A stretch of 64,000 nt of DNA, taken from contig NC_133295.1 of NCBI RefSeq assembly GCF_005239225.2, positions 620,001 to 684,000 on the forward strand, read 5' to 3'. Origin of the DNA: Populus alba (taxonomy: Eukaryota > Streptophyta > Magnoliopsida > Malpighiales > Salicaceae). Below the pieces are notes generated by a model, which was given only the letters and a program-made list of their open reading frames with translations, was not told the DNA's origin and searched no databases. How positions within the stretch are numbered: position 1 is the first letter of the stretch; each line of letters starts with the position of its first letter. A program made the position numbers and the translations under genes. This document shows positions 9,486 to 20,869 of the stretch, piece after piece.

Positions 9486-10633
9486 ATTCTAGCTAGGTTG
9501 GGTTCGGCCCATTCATTTGGCCGGCCCAACCCGAATTGTTATTATTATATATATTATGAATTATAGTATATTATTATATATATGTGTGTATATTGTGTAT
9601 ATATTTTTTTTTTTAAAAAAAATATATTTCAAAAAATCTTAAAAAAATATTGTTGATTTCCCTGAATAGTTTTGGCAAAATGGGTTAATGTTGGGTTGGT
9701 ATTTTTATACTGTAAAGATACCAAACCAGTGCTAAAAATACCCGGTTTTCGTAAAAAATATCAAAGATTTTCCGAATAAGAAATGTTTTTTGCTTTCAAA
9801 AAATTTTCTAAAAAATACCTAAAAAATGTTGTTGATTTTTCTGCATTTTTATTAAGTGTAATAATATTGGTTGTATTTTTATACCGTAAGGATACAAGCT
9901 CAATATTTAAATACCTGATTTACGTAAAAAAAAAAAAAGAATTGATAATAATAAAATTTTCAAAAAATTTTGTTTTGTTTTAAAATACGGCCTAGTCTCT
10001 CCAATATATATATATATATAAAATATTATAACATCATATTTTCACACAACAAAGGAAATTTTCAAAACAATATATGTATTATCATGCATTTTGGCTTTAA
10101 TAACCAGTTTATTCAAGCCATGAGAACTAGGCCAATATTTCAAAAAATTCTAAAAAATCTTGTGGTGCTATTAGTAGTATTTGGGATTACGAATTTATAC
10201 GTAAAACGTATTCCTAAATAGTATTAATAAAGTTTTGGTATAGACATTAGAACGGTTAGGATTTTTACCCGATAAGATAAAGACCTTCTTACCGAGGAGG
10301 ATTTTTCTTGAACCATAGACAGACCACAACTAGAAAAACACGAAAACCTTAGATTTTATCAGACAATAAAACAATGCAGCTTACCTTAGGTAGGGCGTAT
10401 TTGGGGTGCTAATACCTTCCCTTTACGCAACCAGTCCCGTACCCCGATCTTTGAGACCAGTTAGGGTTCTAGTGACCAAAATACTAGGTGGCGACTCCCT
10501 TTCATTTTCCACCCATAAAAGACAATATTTTCTTGTATCCCCATAGATATAGATAGATTTACATTGTAGAATAAGAAAATGGAACAAACTATATTTGATT
10601 TTCGCCGCGACGCCGCACACGTGCGACAAGGGT

Positions 10634-10819
10634 CTTGAGTAAGATATATATATTTATAGTTTAAGGTCCAGAATGAGGTTTACCCTTTAATTTACATGCC
10701 TGGAGTCTTTAAGTGGGGGCCACTTTTAAGAAATATATGGAGTCTTTTTAAGATATAATATATATATATTAATTTAATTTTAATATTAATTTAAAATTAA
10801 AAATAAAATTCAATTAAAG
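10634..10819. other. Short spacer between two LTR elements
   Basis: AT-rich sequence with 'atatatata' runs and no gene. It follows the right target duplication AGGGT of element 1 and precedes the TGTTGTTACTC start of LTR 2. Confidence 0.5.
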
Positions 10820-12582
10820 TGTTGTTACTCATGTTTTTTGATATATTTTCAAAAAAATTCCAAAAATAGAGAAAAACAATGAAAATCCAAAAAAATATGT
10901 TTTTTAATATATTCGTGTCATTTTAGCATTTTCAACGTCGTCTAAAAAAAGAATTTAAATTTTTAAGGGTCTTTCGAACGCGTTCGACTTTTCACGCGTC
11001 ATTTTTTAAATCATTGATTTTCCTCATTAGGTCGACGTTGATATTTCTTGTTTTCAAAAAAATACAAAAAAATAAGAAAAATCAAAATTTACAAAAAAGA
11101 AAGAAATTGAGGGACCATTTTGAAAACCTAGCAATATTTCTGCCTATAAAAACTGGTCTTCAACTCACACAAAAGATGGGGGGCAATTTTGAAATATCAG
11201 AAAAAATACAAAAAAAACCCTGAACCATAAAAAACCTAAAAAATACCTAAACACAACCGCCTCCCCCCCGGTTTTGAATTTTTTTTCCACCACCGGATTC
11301 CACCCTCTTCTTCCCCGGCCATTCCTTTCTCCCTGATTCCCCGCAACTCTTGGCCAACAACGGCTCCTTCCCCCCTTTGATTTGGTTTCCTTTTCTTTGA
11401 ACCGGCAGCCTATTCCTCTTCTTCCCTTCGAAGTCGTCCCCTCAATCTTCAACCCGACAGCCCCTTCTTCATCTCAGAACCACAAAACCCTCCTCTTTCC
11501 CCCGCGGACCAGCAACCGCCAGCTCCACCGTAGCTTCAACAGCCCGAGCTCAGCCTCACGCCGGACAGAGACCAGCGCTGCCCCCCTTCGCTCTCCCCTC
11601 TTGCCGGCTGCCTGCTTCTCCTCCTGCGATCTCTTCATCTCCACAGCAGCCATCACCGACCGAACTGGCCACCAGCCCCTCAGTCACATCCCACCGCCTG
11701 AAAACAGAGGAGAAAGGGGAAACGAAAAGAAAATACTGAGTTGCAGAGAAAACCGAACCCGAGAACGGATCTGGACCAAAAGAAAAATTTAAAATCGACT
11801 GCTTGTTGTGCGTTTTTGTTCTTGTTGCAGGCGATGGTGACTCTCACCGCCGGTGGAGGAAGGAAGGGGGGAAGAAGGCGTTCCCGATCCACTGTTTTTT
11901 GCCCTTCATCGGCGGTGGCGCGTGAACCCACGCGTCGCCAGTGGCGGTGGCGCGTGGGAAGACGCGCCGCTACTGTTCAGGCAGCCCAGAATTGTTCTTG
12001 AATTTGTTTTGGGTCACTTTTGTAATTTCCAAATGGTTTAATGTAATATTTGTTTAGTTTTCAGTTTTTTGTAATTTGTATTTTGTAATTATGGATGTAA
12101 AAGAAAAGAAAAGAAATAGAAAAAGAAAAGAAAAGAAACAAAAAATAGTGAAAGTGTATGTGTGTTGTTTTTTGTATTTGTTTTATGAATGTTTTATTTA
12201 TTTTCTTATTTATGATAAAATTGCAAAGATTAAAGAAGAATTTAATATTTTGATTAGATCACGGTCAAGAATTATTAACTTTATACGTAAGTTGTATTTC
12301 TAATATCCGATGAAAAAGACAAAAATTTTAAAAAACTTCTTTAACACGTCAAAGTCATGAAGCAGCTTACCTCAGGTAGGGTGCGTTAGGGGTGCTAATA
12401 CCTTCCCTAACCACAACTAGTCCCTGACCCGCGAAACTCTGACAAGACCAAGCACACCCGGTTTCCTAGTAGCCTTTAATAAATTACTAGGTGGCGACTC
12501 CAACGAACCAAAACAAAGCAATCAACGCGAACACGAGAAAAATCGCCTACCTGATGCCGCGTGGATTTTTCGACATGCGACA
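10820..12582 (+). repeat. LTR of element 2
   Basis: It starts TGTTGTTACTC and ends ...GACATGCGACA directly before a primer-binding-like site. The last ~280 bp ('cagcttacctcaggtaggg', 'gctaataccttccct', 'ctaggtggcgactcc') are clearly related to the end of the element 1 LTR but well diverged, so this is a sister family. A TATA box (TATAAAAA) sits at 11145-11152, and a CT-rich then GC-rich leader follows. The frames at 11382-11792, 11741-12001 and 12076-12303 have low-complexity or leader-like composition and are not called as genes. Confidence 0.75.
11145..11152 (+). promoter_or_regulatory. TATA box of LTR 2
   Basis: TATAAAAA follows 'tttctgcc', in the middle of the LTR and upstream of a pyrimidine-rich leader. 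The position matches the TATA boxes at 8901 and 62701 in the related LTRs. Confidence 0.5.
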
Positions 12583-15500
12583 GAATGACGACTCCACTGG
12601 GGAAGGTATTGTTTCTAACATTATTGGACTAAGCTTTGTGTATTTGATGTGTTTAAGTTTTAGCATTTTTATCTTTTTGTTAATATTTTTTTCCATGCAT
12701 TTTATAGAATTGTTTCATGCATCACCTGTATTTATTTTTTGAAAGCACACACAAGCTTTAGGTTAGGTGGGGGACTAGCAGCTTACCTTACGACTTGAGT
12801 CAAGGTTTAAGTTTATGTAAGCCCCAACTCTTCGTTGAGTGCTTAGACTGGTAATAGTTGGACACGTGCCAACCCATTACCTACTGGGCGCCTATATTGC
12901 CTTTACGAGGGCAATCACTGGGACAACAAGAGACCCCTTTTAGAGACCAAGTAGCAAACCTACCCTATCTCACGTAAAATGAATAGAACTTGTCTTTAGG
13001 ATGTATGTGCTATTGTTTTGCATCCGAGCAAACCCTTCTTGAAGCATCTTGAACTCAAGACTTGTGGGTGACACAATGGTCGTCACTCATAAATTTTTCA
13101 TTGTAGAGTTTGGGCAAAAATCACGATTCTTGTTCCATCATACAAGAGTTACGACCATATTGTCACCCCTCGAAGGGCGAGTTCATCATATAGATTACAT
13201 GTTCATACATTTATCATGCATCTACCGGGTTGAAAGGTAGGTCCCTCACACAAGCTGTGCTGCACGTGATTGAAGAAAGATGATGGAAGTGAAGAAAGGT
13301 GTCAGATAAAGGCTCATTATCAGATTAAGGTTGAGAGCATCAAAGGCAAAGTAGCTGGACTCAGATTTGCTCGAACAAGTGTTGAGCATTTAATGGAAAG
13401 AGAGTGTCTGGACAGTCTCTGTGGGAACCTGCTTGTTCATATGTCCAATTGAAGTTGTATCTCTCTCCTTTTCAGTCATGAACAAACAACAACAACGGCC
13501 TTCAGTCATCAACTAATGACAACTCCGATTCTTGTCTAGTTGCACTATTAAGTGTTCATCGCCTCCACATCATCTAATGGAACCAAACGACTACTAGCCT
13601 CCTGTACATGGTGCATTAGTTTGTTTTGAAGTTACCCCGATTATGAGCTCAATTCCAGTTCAGCAGCACAAGACGGTCTGAAAAACCATGATTAAACACT
13701 GAACTTCAATGTGGCAGAGCTCTCTCTACAAAAATCCATTTATGGCTCTGCAAATTGGGAATGCAAGAGGGGATTTATAAGTTGCATATGCTACAAATAT
13801 TTCTCTCATCAGTTTCAGCACGAAGACCTCTTAGTAGGTTGAAGAGCTAGACCTAGTCTGAAAAATATGAGCAGACATCAAACTTCAACGTAGCAGAGCT
13901 CTCTCAACAGGAATCTGTTTGTGGATCCGTAAGTGGGAAGTCTAAGAAGGAATACAGTAGTTTCAGGTCATCTATGATTTTCCTCCAACAGTGTCAGTAT
14001 TAAAAAACAAAAGTAGAGAGAAGAGACATGCCTAGACTGAAAAACATGAAGAATATTGAAACTTCAACAGAGCAGGACTTTCTCTTTAGGTGTTTGTTTG
14101 CTGCACTGTCAGTGAGAAATCGAAGAGGGGACAAAGGAGTTTTAGATTCATCAGGTGCTCTTCCAATAGAGACAATGTGTGATTCCACACGTCGGTAGTG
14201 GCGATACTACAAGTTTCTGGGCGCTGCCAAGATTACCAAGTTGTTGGAAAGTTTTCTAAACAATCCTCAACCAACCACAACAACATTGGAAGATTGAAAT
14301 GATGTTGTGAGGATTTGCCGAAGAATTGAACAAGCTATGAAGAGAGGAAAGATTGAAGGATTTGCCATGGATTCCAGAACAATGATGAGAGGTGAATCAG
14401 GAGATGACTTCGACGGTGTGAACCCTTAATTATGTGGTATAGCCAGGTCTCACGGTAGCATCAATTGCTCAAATGTCTTTGCCAAGATGGGACATTCCTC
14501 TGTCGTTTAAGTTTGTCGACCAGCATCTGCCAGATTCCAGAATTTTGCTTGACTCCGACAAATCCCATGCAACCACCAATTTCTAGGTGGTATAATCCAG
14601 ATAAGAGATGTGATGTCATGGTGGGGTCCTCAACCATTTCAAGTGAACAGTTTCAAGAATTGCAAGAATTGAGTCTGAAAGTTGGCGAGCAAGAGACAAG
14701 TGGAGTCGGTGAAGGAGGGTGTCATTGGCTATATTGTCCCCCGAACATCTTCAAAATGACATGTTGATCGAAAGTGCTTGGAAAAATGCAAATATTGCCA
14801 GAAAAGCTGATTCAAGAATGGTGATGAACAATCAATCATATTGTTTTGGAATTTTGCATTTTGTTTTGGGATCACATCTCATCCTTTAACGAAACATGCC
14901 TTGCTTTTGTCTCTTTATTGTTTTGAAATCAACAGATGTTTAACATTTTATTCAGACAAAATATTTTGATCAAACTCCAACATGCGATAAAGGTTAATCA
15001 ATCTGGAAGATTAAAAGTGTTTTGATTACAGAAATGACTCGATGCTTGAAAATGACATGAGGTGACTAAACAATTTTGAACTCATACCTCCTGAAACTGA
15101 ACCACACATCATATAGCTAAGTTTTAGCAGTATACATAATGACATGTAGTGGATTTGGTAGTTATGGACTCGTGAATCATTGACTCTTACAAGTCCAAAT
15201 CATTACACTAGATGAGGTCAAAATTTATCGGTTTTAACTGACCTTGCTTGAAATGAGAAAAGGCCATCTTTGTTATCCTTTCACGTTTCTTGAAATATGA
15301 TCCCTTGCAGTCCCATTTTGAGCCTAGTGAAATATTTTCTTTCAAAAAGAAACCCTGACTAGGATCATACCCCACACTGGGGGTAGATGAGAGATATGTT
15401 GGAGACATTGATATGATTAATGTATAAAGGGGAAGGCTTAGAACAAAAGTCCAATGATTGAGAGAGAGCTAGAAGAAGACACATAGACTGGGGGCATATA

Positions 15501-16591
15501 AGAAAGTTTTGAGGAAGGCTATGAAAAAAAGAGAATAAAAAAAGGGAAGTTGAAATTGCCTTTACTTAAAGACAAGTTAAAGATAAAGGAAGGAGAACGC
15601 CTATCACGTCTATGAAAAGCAAAAGAAATTTCAATCAATACCAAAAAAAAAAGACTAAGCTATAAGCGTTGACTTTTGGTATCCATTATAAAGCCTACGA
15701 TGTTATCAGATGATTAAGTTTGGTTATTCCTCAAAGAAAGTTAGATTTGCATTATGACTTATGTTAATAGAAGTCTGATCTTTGAGGTTAACAAGGTTCT
15801 ATGTCGTTTCCTCTACAAAGACAAGAATAGAAAACGAGTTGATGAATAATTGATGTTGATCCTAGGTTTTTGAAACCCTTAAACACCTTTTGAGCCTTTG
15901 AAATTCTTTTCTTTCATAGCCATGAATCATAGCCTACATTACGTGCTTTTAAAAGCCCTTTTTAATCAAGCAAGCAACTTGAACCGATAAATGACGCTCT
16001 CAAAACTTGAAGAGCTTTTCCATGAGGGTCATGACTTCATGAATTAAGCTACTGGTTATTATGCATGCTGATAAAATAAATACTGAGAAAGGAAATAAAC
16101 CTTTTTTGATCAAGCCTGAGCATCTAGTCATTTGAAGTTCACAAAAATATCACCTCATCATAAACCATCAAAAAAAAAAAAAGATATACCCAAAATTAGA
16201 GTTTAAAGTGGACACAAAGAACCATGGAAAAGACCATTTTAATCTTACAACGGGTCAATTTCTATTTTCAAAATACAAGACAATCAAGGACTACGTTGAA
16301 TGACGTGTGTTGGGTCTTTGACCAAAAAAAAAGCTTGAATTTCAAAAAATACTTTTCAAAAAACTGATATCTCTCTGATTTTCATTTCAACAATTAGACT
16401 TGAATAGACATGACTTTTGAAGTATGAGATTTGATTCTAGAACAAGAAAGATTGTCAAACAAAGAAGAACATCGATGGAGTTTGCAAAATCCTTGACAAA
16501 AATGCCATCAACATTTCTCAACTCCTTGAAAGTTTGACCACCTGGGGGCAATACAATGGACCCTTGGAAGAAAAACAAACAACATGCTGAT
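12583..16591 (+). mobile_element. Internal region of element 2, decayed
   Basis: A primer-binding-like site (12586-12603) and a leader related to that of element 1 (to about 13025) come first. Decayed coding sequence follows. Near 14230-14400 a frame reads 'RICRRIEQAMKRGKIEGFAM', which resembles a segment I associate with PMD-carrying retroelements, but stops and shifts surround it. Tandem repeats fill 13640-14200. No gag, protease, RT or integrase could be read. No second LTR is seen: the element is cut at about 16592, where the inverted-duplication arm begins. Confidence 0.55.
13640..14200 (+). repeat. Three tandem units of about 180 bp
   Basis: The block 'tctgaaaaa..atga...aacttcaa...gcagagctctctc' recurs starting near 13675, 13856 and 14036, a spacing of 181 and 180 bp. 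The units are diverged, so this is an old array inside element 2. Confidence 0.8.
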
Positions 16592-17713
16592 CAGCTGAAT
16601 AGGGTGTGTTTAAGTTTCCAGTTCTGCTGGGATGCATGAAGTTGTTTTGTGTTGGTAGAAACTAGTTCAATTCTGATTGAGTTGTATATTGAGCTTTGGT
16701 ACTGGAGTGCTGGAGTTTAGGCCTCTGGGTCGATGTTATAGCATGCTTGAATTGTCATTTATTTGCTAGAATTTCGAATTTTGTGTGATAATAGGATGAG
16801 GACCACAAGGGTAAGACTTCAATAAGGGATGTGTGTGGTTTGGTGGGTTATTGTAGTGAACATTGATTGGAGAATTAGGGTGTTTTGGTGAAGATAGGTG
16901 CTTCCATCAGTTTTGGGGATGTTGGGGAGTGATTGCTCATGCTGAATGGGATATGATTAAATTTCAAGTTTTGTTGGATGGATGGAGTTATTTTTGGTTG
17001 GTGGAAACTGGAGACCGAGTTCGTTTCTGATATATTGGAACTTTTGTACTATTGTGTTGACCTTGGGTTGGTGCTGTAGTACTGTTGTCATTGTTTATAC
17101 AACCATAAACCGTTATAATATTTCCTGGTGTCTTCAAACGTGCCATTTGTTTTCTAGGCTGTCTATACTTTGTTGGCTGCTACCATGCAACAAATACTCA
17201 AAGTTTCTAACGTCAACTGAATACATGAAAATATCCATCAAATGGAGTATATTTGAGTCTCTTCTATATCATAAACTAATGGCACATGATCAACAGTTAC
17301 ATTTATATGAGTCCACTTTTTTTGAAAATGATACTATGTGAACGCCGATGGCTGCTATGTTCAGTAATAGCCTCCTGCGTGACTGACTTGACAGGTTCAT
17401 AGTTGGAAGAAATTAAATTTGAAGACTTGGCCTTGAACCAATATGATTGCTATAACTGGGAAACATAGATATTAGTTCTTTCCATGCCTAATGAAATTTG
17501 GATCGAAGACCAAATTTTCAATAATGAAGCCTTCTGATGGCAATTAGTTGTGGAAGATTTAAACTGCTTTGTAACAATCAAGCCTATCCTCTAAACACTA
17601 TCCAGTATGGCCATGTTCTCATGTTGAAAATATAATTGATTGGAATAGAGGCTTTAAAATTTATGGTCGGTTTAACGGTTTATCAATATGCTGCATTTGT
17701 ATATTTTTATTTT

Positions 17714-17960
17714 TCAATTGGATGATTGGAATCTATCAAGCAAGCTTTGTATGAACTGGTGATTCTTCCTCTGTGGAAACCTGAGCTCTTCTCACATGAG
17801 AAACTTCTTGGTCCACAAAAGGGGGTATTGTTATATGGACCTCCAGGCACCGGAAAGACCATTCTTGCAAAAGCTATTATCAGAGAGTTTGGAGCTGTTT
17901 TTATAAATATGAGGATCTCTAATCTCATGAGCAAGTGGTTCGGCGATGCACAAAAGCTCG
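17714..17960 (+). pseudogene. Msp1/ATAD1-like AAA ATPase, single-exon fragment
   Basis: The exon encodes the start of a AAA ATPase domain close to plant Msp1/ATAD1 homologues, which extract mistargeted tail-anchored proteins from the mitochondrial outer membrane. Visible features are 'IKQALYELVILPL', 'LLGPQKGVLLYGPPGTGKT' (complete Walker A), and 'ISNLMSKWFGDAQKL'. The exon ends at 17960 with an intact splice donor GTGAGT, and intron sequence follows. Walker B and later exons are missing. A TGA at 17723-17725 replaces the Gly codon seen in the copy near 48950. Because the donor and intron are kept, this was a DNA-level duplication, not a retrocopy. It is non-functional. Confidence 0.8.
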
Positions 17961-18449
17961 GTGAGTATAGATCGCATTTGAATTGCCTCTCATGTGCTTG
18001 AGCTTTGTCTTGCATTTAGCAAAACAATGATGATTTAAAATTATTGCATTGTTATTCTAAAACTTGCTGTCACCCACTGACTATGTTGAGTGAAATTTAG
18101 TTTCACTTTGATAATGGAAGCAAGGTAGTACTTTGTGAACATTCTTAACTAAGATTGAACATTCCTAACTTGTCCTTTTTGAAGATCTTTATTAGCAGCA
18201 ACATTATTTTGAATGCTCTATTAGCTTTAATAAACAGGACACTGTAGCTTGCTTATCTAATGGATCTTACTCCGATGAATGAGCTTGTGAAATGATCAAA
18301 ATATTGGTATTTTTGTTGCTGTGTGGTATTTTTATATATCTTGCATCAGGGATCTAACAGAAGTAACTGAATGGCATACACTCTTGCAATTGTGAAAGTG
18401 GTCATTACTGTATTTTGCAACTACATCTTTGTGTTGAAACCATCCCTCA

Positions 18450-18737
18450 TTACATTCTTTTCTGCACCTGAATCCAAGCAAGGTTAAGCCCAGTTACATG
18501 ACCGGTTTTCATTCCACAGGTCACCCCATCCCACAAGCAGCAATCTGTACCCTCTTTCCACGACTCTGTCTTGGGATGCTGGCAATTCCATGAAGCAGAG
18601 CTATCAATGGAAAAGGAGTCTTTGAATTGGAGCAAAGAAATACTTTGGTTATGAGCACAAAAATGAGATGAAGAAATTGTTGAAAGGAAATGGAAGAGAA
18701 ACAGAATGAAAGAGAGGGACGGTGGTGAAAACCCCAT
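18450..18737 (-). pseudogene. RLP 5' end fragment (signal peptide and LRRNT)
   Basis: The frame reads MGFSPPSLSFILFLFHF (signal peptide), then the LRR N-terminal cap with 'HNQSISLLQFKDSF' and 'TDCCLWDGVTCGMKTGHVTG'. This matches residues 1 to about 103 of the intact RLP at 40338. After 'LNLA' the RLP sequence stops at about 18475, and the frame enters the flank of the Msp1-like exon and ends. All LRRs and the membrane helix are missing. The start codon context 'ggccaaacATGGGG' is shared with arm 2 and the intact gene. A 1.7-kb insertion separates the start codon from its promoter. Confidence 0.85.
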
Positions 18738-18757
18738 GTTTGGCCTTACAGGATTTA

Positions 18758-20433
18758 GTAGTAAACGAGATGCATGCCCACGTGCTGTGGCGGGCTTATA
18801 AAATAAATATATTTAATAGTGTTATAATTGTGAACCAGCGCTAGATAAGTAATAGAAACTAAAGATATGATGAGACTAATATTTCATGATGGAAAAAAAA
18901 GTTGTCTTAGTGATCAAAACTTAGAGACTGAACAAAATGATTTGTAGCAATCCACAGTGTTTTGGAAGGAAAGATACATTGCTTTCGCCACATGATTTAG
19001 TTTTTTTGTTAATAAAAAGCAAAAAAAACCAACAAAGATAATTTTAGAAGGAAAAAAACCTATAAGAAAAAACGTTGTAGCAATTGATAATGTTTTGTGA
19101 GGAAAACTAGTGCTTTCCCCAATAAAATAAAATAAATAACCATTTAAAGAAATATTGTAGCAATCCTTAGTGTTTTATGAGAAAAATTATAACGCTTTCC
19201 TTATATGATTTATCTTTATTGTAATTATAATTCTTAACTAACTTAATATTTTAAAAAAATACACAAATAATTTTGAAAAAAATAATAAAAAAATCATAAT
19301 GGAAAACACTGCCAATAATTCACAGTGTTTTTAAAAAAAAAAAAAATTATAAAGCTAAATTCTTAATCAGCTCAATATTAAAAAAAATTAAATCGACAAA
19401 GATAATTTTAGAAAAAAAAATATTAAAAGAAAACACAAAAAAAGGAAAAAATCATGTTGGAAACACTGTAGCAATTCATAGTGTTTTGTGATGAAAGCTA
19501 CAGTACTTCCCGACATGAATTTAACCTTATTTATAATGATTTTTAATAGTAATTTTCAACAATGTTTTGTGAGGAAAGCTACAGTGCTTTTCCCACATGA
19601 TTAAGTTTTATTACAAAGTTAAATTCTAGCCAACTCGATATTAAAAAAGAAAATCAATGAAGATAATTTTGAAAAAAAAAATATTACAAAATAGAAAAAC
19701 ACAAAAGAAACTAGAAAAAAACCATGTGAGGAAAATTGTATCAATCCATAGTGTTTTGTGAGGAAAAACTTGTATTTATTTGTAATTGCAATTCTTAACC
19801 AATTTAATATTTAAAAAATAAAAAATGACAAAGACAATTTTAGGAAAAAAAAACATAACAAAACAGAAAAAAAAAAAAACCATATGAGAAAAAAACACTG
19901 TAGCAATCCACAGTAATTTGCGAGGAAAGTTTACGGTGCTTTCCACACATATTGTAACTATAATTTTTAACCAGTCAATATTAAAAAAAAAAAAAAAAGA
20001 TAATTTTGGAGAAAATCATAAAAAAAAAACAATGTGGAGAAACACTGTAGCAATCAACAATGTTTTATAGAAAAAAAATTACAAAACTAAATTCTTAATC
20101 AGCTCAATATAAAAAAAATCAACAAATATAATTTTAAAAAAATAAAAAAAATAAAATTGAAAAACTATGTGGGAAAATACCGTAGCAATCCACAGTATTT
20201 TAAAGAAAAAAATTACAAAGTAGAATTTTTAACCAGTTCAATATTTTAAAAGTAAAATCAATAAAGAAAAATAAAAGAAAAATTAAATGGAAAAAAAAGA
20301 AAAAAAACGAAAAAAAAAAAAAGAGAGAGGGAAAGCTGAAAAAAAAAATATAAAAAAATAGATTGATTTAGGTGTGGGAGAACAGTGATTTTCACACACC
20401 GTTTAGAATAATTTAGATAGTGTTATAATTATA
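18758..20433. mobile_element. Repeat-rich insertion in arm 1 RLP 5' UTR
   Basis: Arm 2 is continuous across this point ('ggattta' joins 'tttgggagag' through a few bases), so the segment is an insertion. It begins 'gtagtaaacgagatgcatgc' and 'cccacgtgctgtggcgggc'. It then holds about ten degenerate copies of a unit with 'actgtagcaatccacagtg', 'tttgtgaggaaagctacagt', 'gctttcc..acatga', 'aattcttaaccag' and A-rich spacers. Both ends carry 'agtgttataatt' (near 18815 and 20419). No transposase or terminal inverted repeat was found, so its class is unknown. The repeat motif is one I associate with poplar genomes. Confidence 0.75.
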
Positions 20434-20486
20434 ATTTGGGAGAGATGAGGAATAAAGAAAGGCATTGTTTGTATATTTTAGTAGTA

Positions 20487-20494
20487 TATTTATA
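20487..20494 (-). promoter_or_regulatory. TATA box of arm 1 RLP promoter
   Basis: On the minus strand the sequence is 'gtcTATAAATA', the same as at 24293 (arm 2) and 40252 (intact gene). Upstream on the minus strand lie the shared 'gactttgatttcgtc'-like block (here 'gacttcgatttcgtc') and the 'caaagtctttagtgccccc' motif. Confidence 0.7.
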
Positions 20495-20869
20495 GACAAA
20501 GCAATCTTAGATTGTATACTGACGAAATCGAAGTCACTGACCGACCAAATCTCAAGTACAAGAGTGAGTAATACGTGCGCAAAGCAATGGGGGCACTAAA
20601 GACTTTGCACTTATATATTGTTTCTCGTGACCCAAAAGTACTCTTTGTGTACGCTCGGTAATGTATAACAGTTTAAAAATCGTGACAGCTTAATTTGAAT
20701 GTTCAGATATGTTTTTCCAAATTGTATTTAGCAATGAGGTTTATGCGAAGATTGCTTTGCCCACTAAAATATAATTTCCAAGAAATTCAAGCCACAAAAT
20801 CCTCAATACATAGGAAGAAAACTTCTTGAAGATTTACACTCGTAGTTTACTCACAGCAGAGTTAAAGAG

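Larger units (their letters stand above)
4484..10628 (+). mobile_element. LTR retrotransposon 1, probably non-autonomous
   Basis: The element starts TGTTGTAACCC at 4484 and ends ...GTGCGACA at 10628. It is flanked on both sides by AGGGT (4479-4483 and 10629-10633), a 5-bp target duplication that fixes both ends. About 350 bp at the end of the 5' LTR (4994-5343) recur almost exactly at 10271-10628. Inside are a primer-binding-like site, an untranslated leader, a decayed DUF7745/plant-mobile-domain-like gene and coiled-coil debris. No protease, reverse transcriptase or integrase is visible, although 500 N hide part of the interior. With the gap counted at face value the element is 6145 bp. Confidence 0.85.
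8532..10628 (+). repeat. 3' LTR of element 1 (start lost in gap)
   Basis: The end (10271-10628) matches the 5' LTR. Before that lie a GC-rich block with two 'cgccgtttt'-type motifs, a TATA box at 8901-8907 (TATAAAA), a purine-rich leader, a perfect hairpin, a 27-bp tandem repeat and an AT-rich tract with paired 'actgtaaagatac' and 'aaaatacccggttttc' motifs. The same two motifs occur in order at 63760-63800 in the LTR that starts at 61914, so both belong to one family with multi-kilobase LTRs. Open frames inside this LTR (8555-8905, 9116-9328) look fortuitous. Confidence 0.75.
16592..20855 (+). repeat. Inverted duplication, arm 1
   Basis: From 'gctgaatagggtgtgtttaag' at the left to 'gatttacactcgta' at the right, this segment is the reverse complement of 23942-26443. 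The match covers the Msp1-like exon with flanking intron, the RLP 5' end and the RLP promoter. It is broken by a 1676-bp insertion at 18758-20433 that arm 2 lacks. Without the insertion the arm is about 2588 bp, against about 2502 bp for arm 2. Confidence 0.9.

Noticed and set aside
11382..12303. Pro/Ser-rich and Lys-rich frames
   Set aside because: They lie inside LTR 2, overlap on both strands, and have the composition of a CT-rich leader and an A-rich tract.
17726..18001. Open frame with Walker A as a working AAA ATPase gene
   Set aside because: It is one exon with a retained splice donor, a TGA just before it in frame, and no Walker B or later exons. The last residues are intron.
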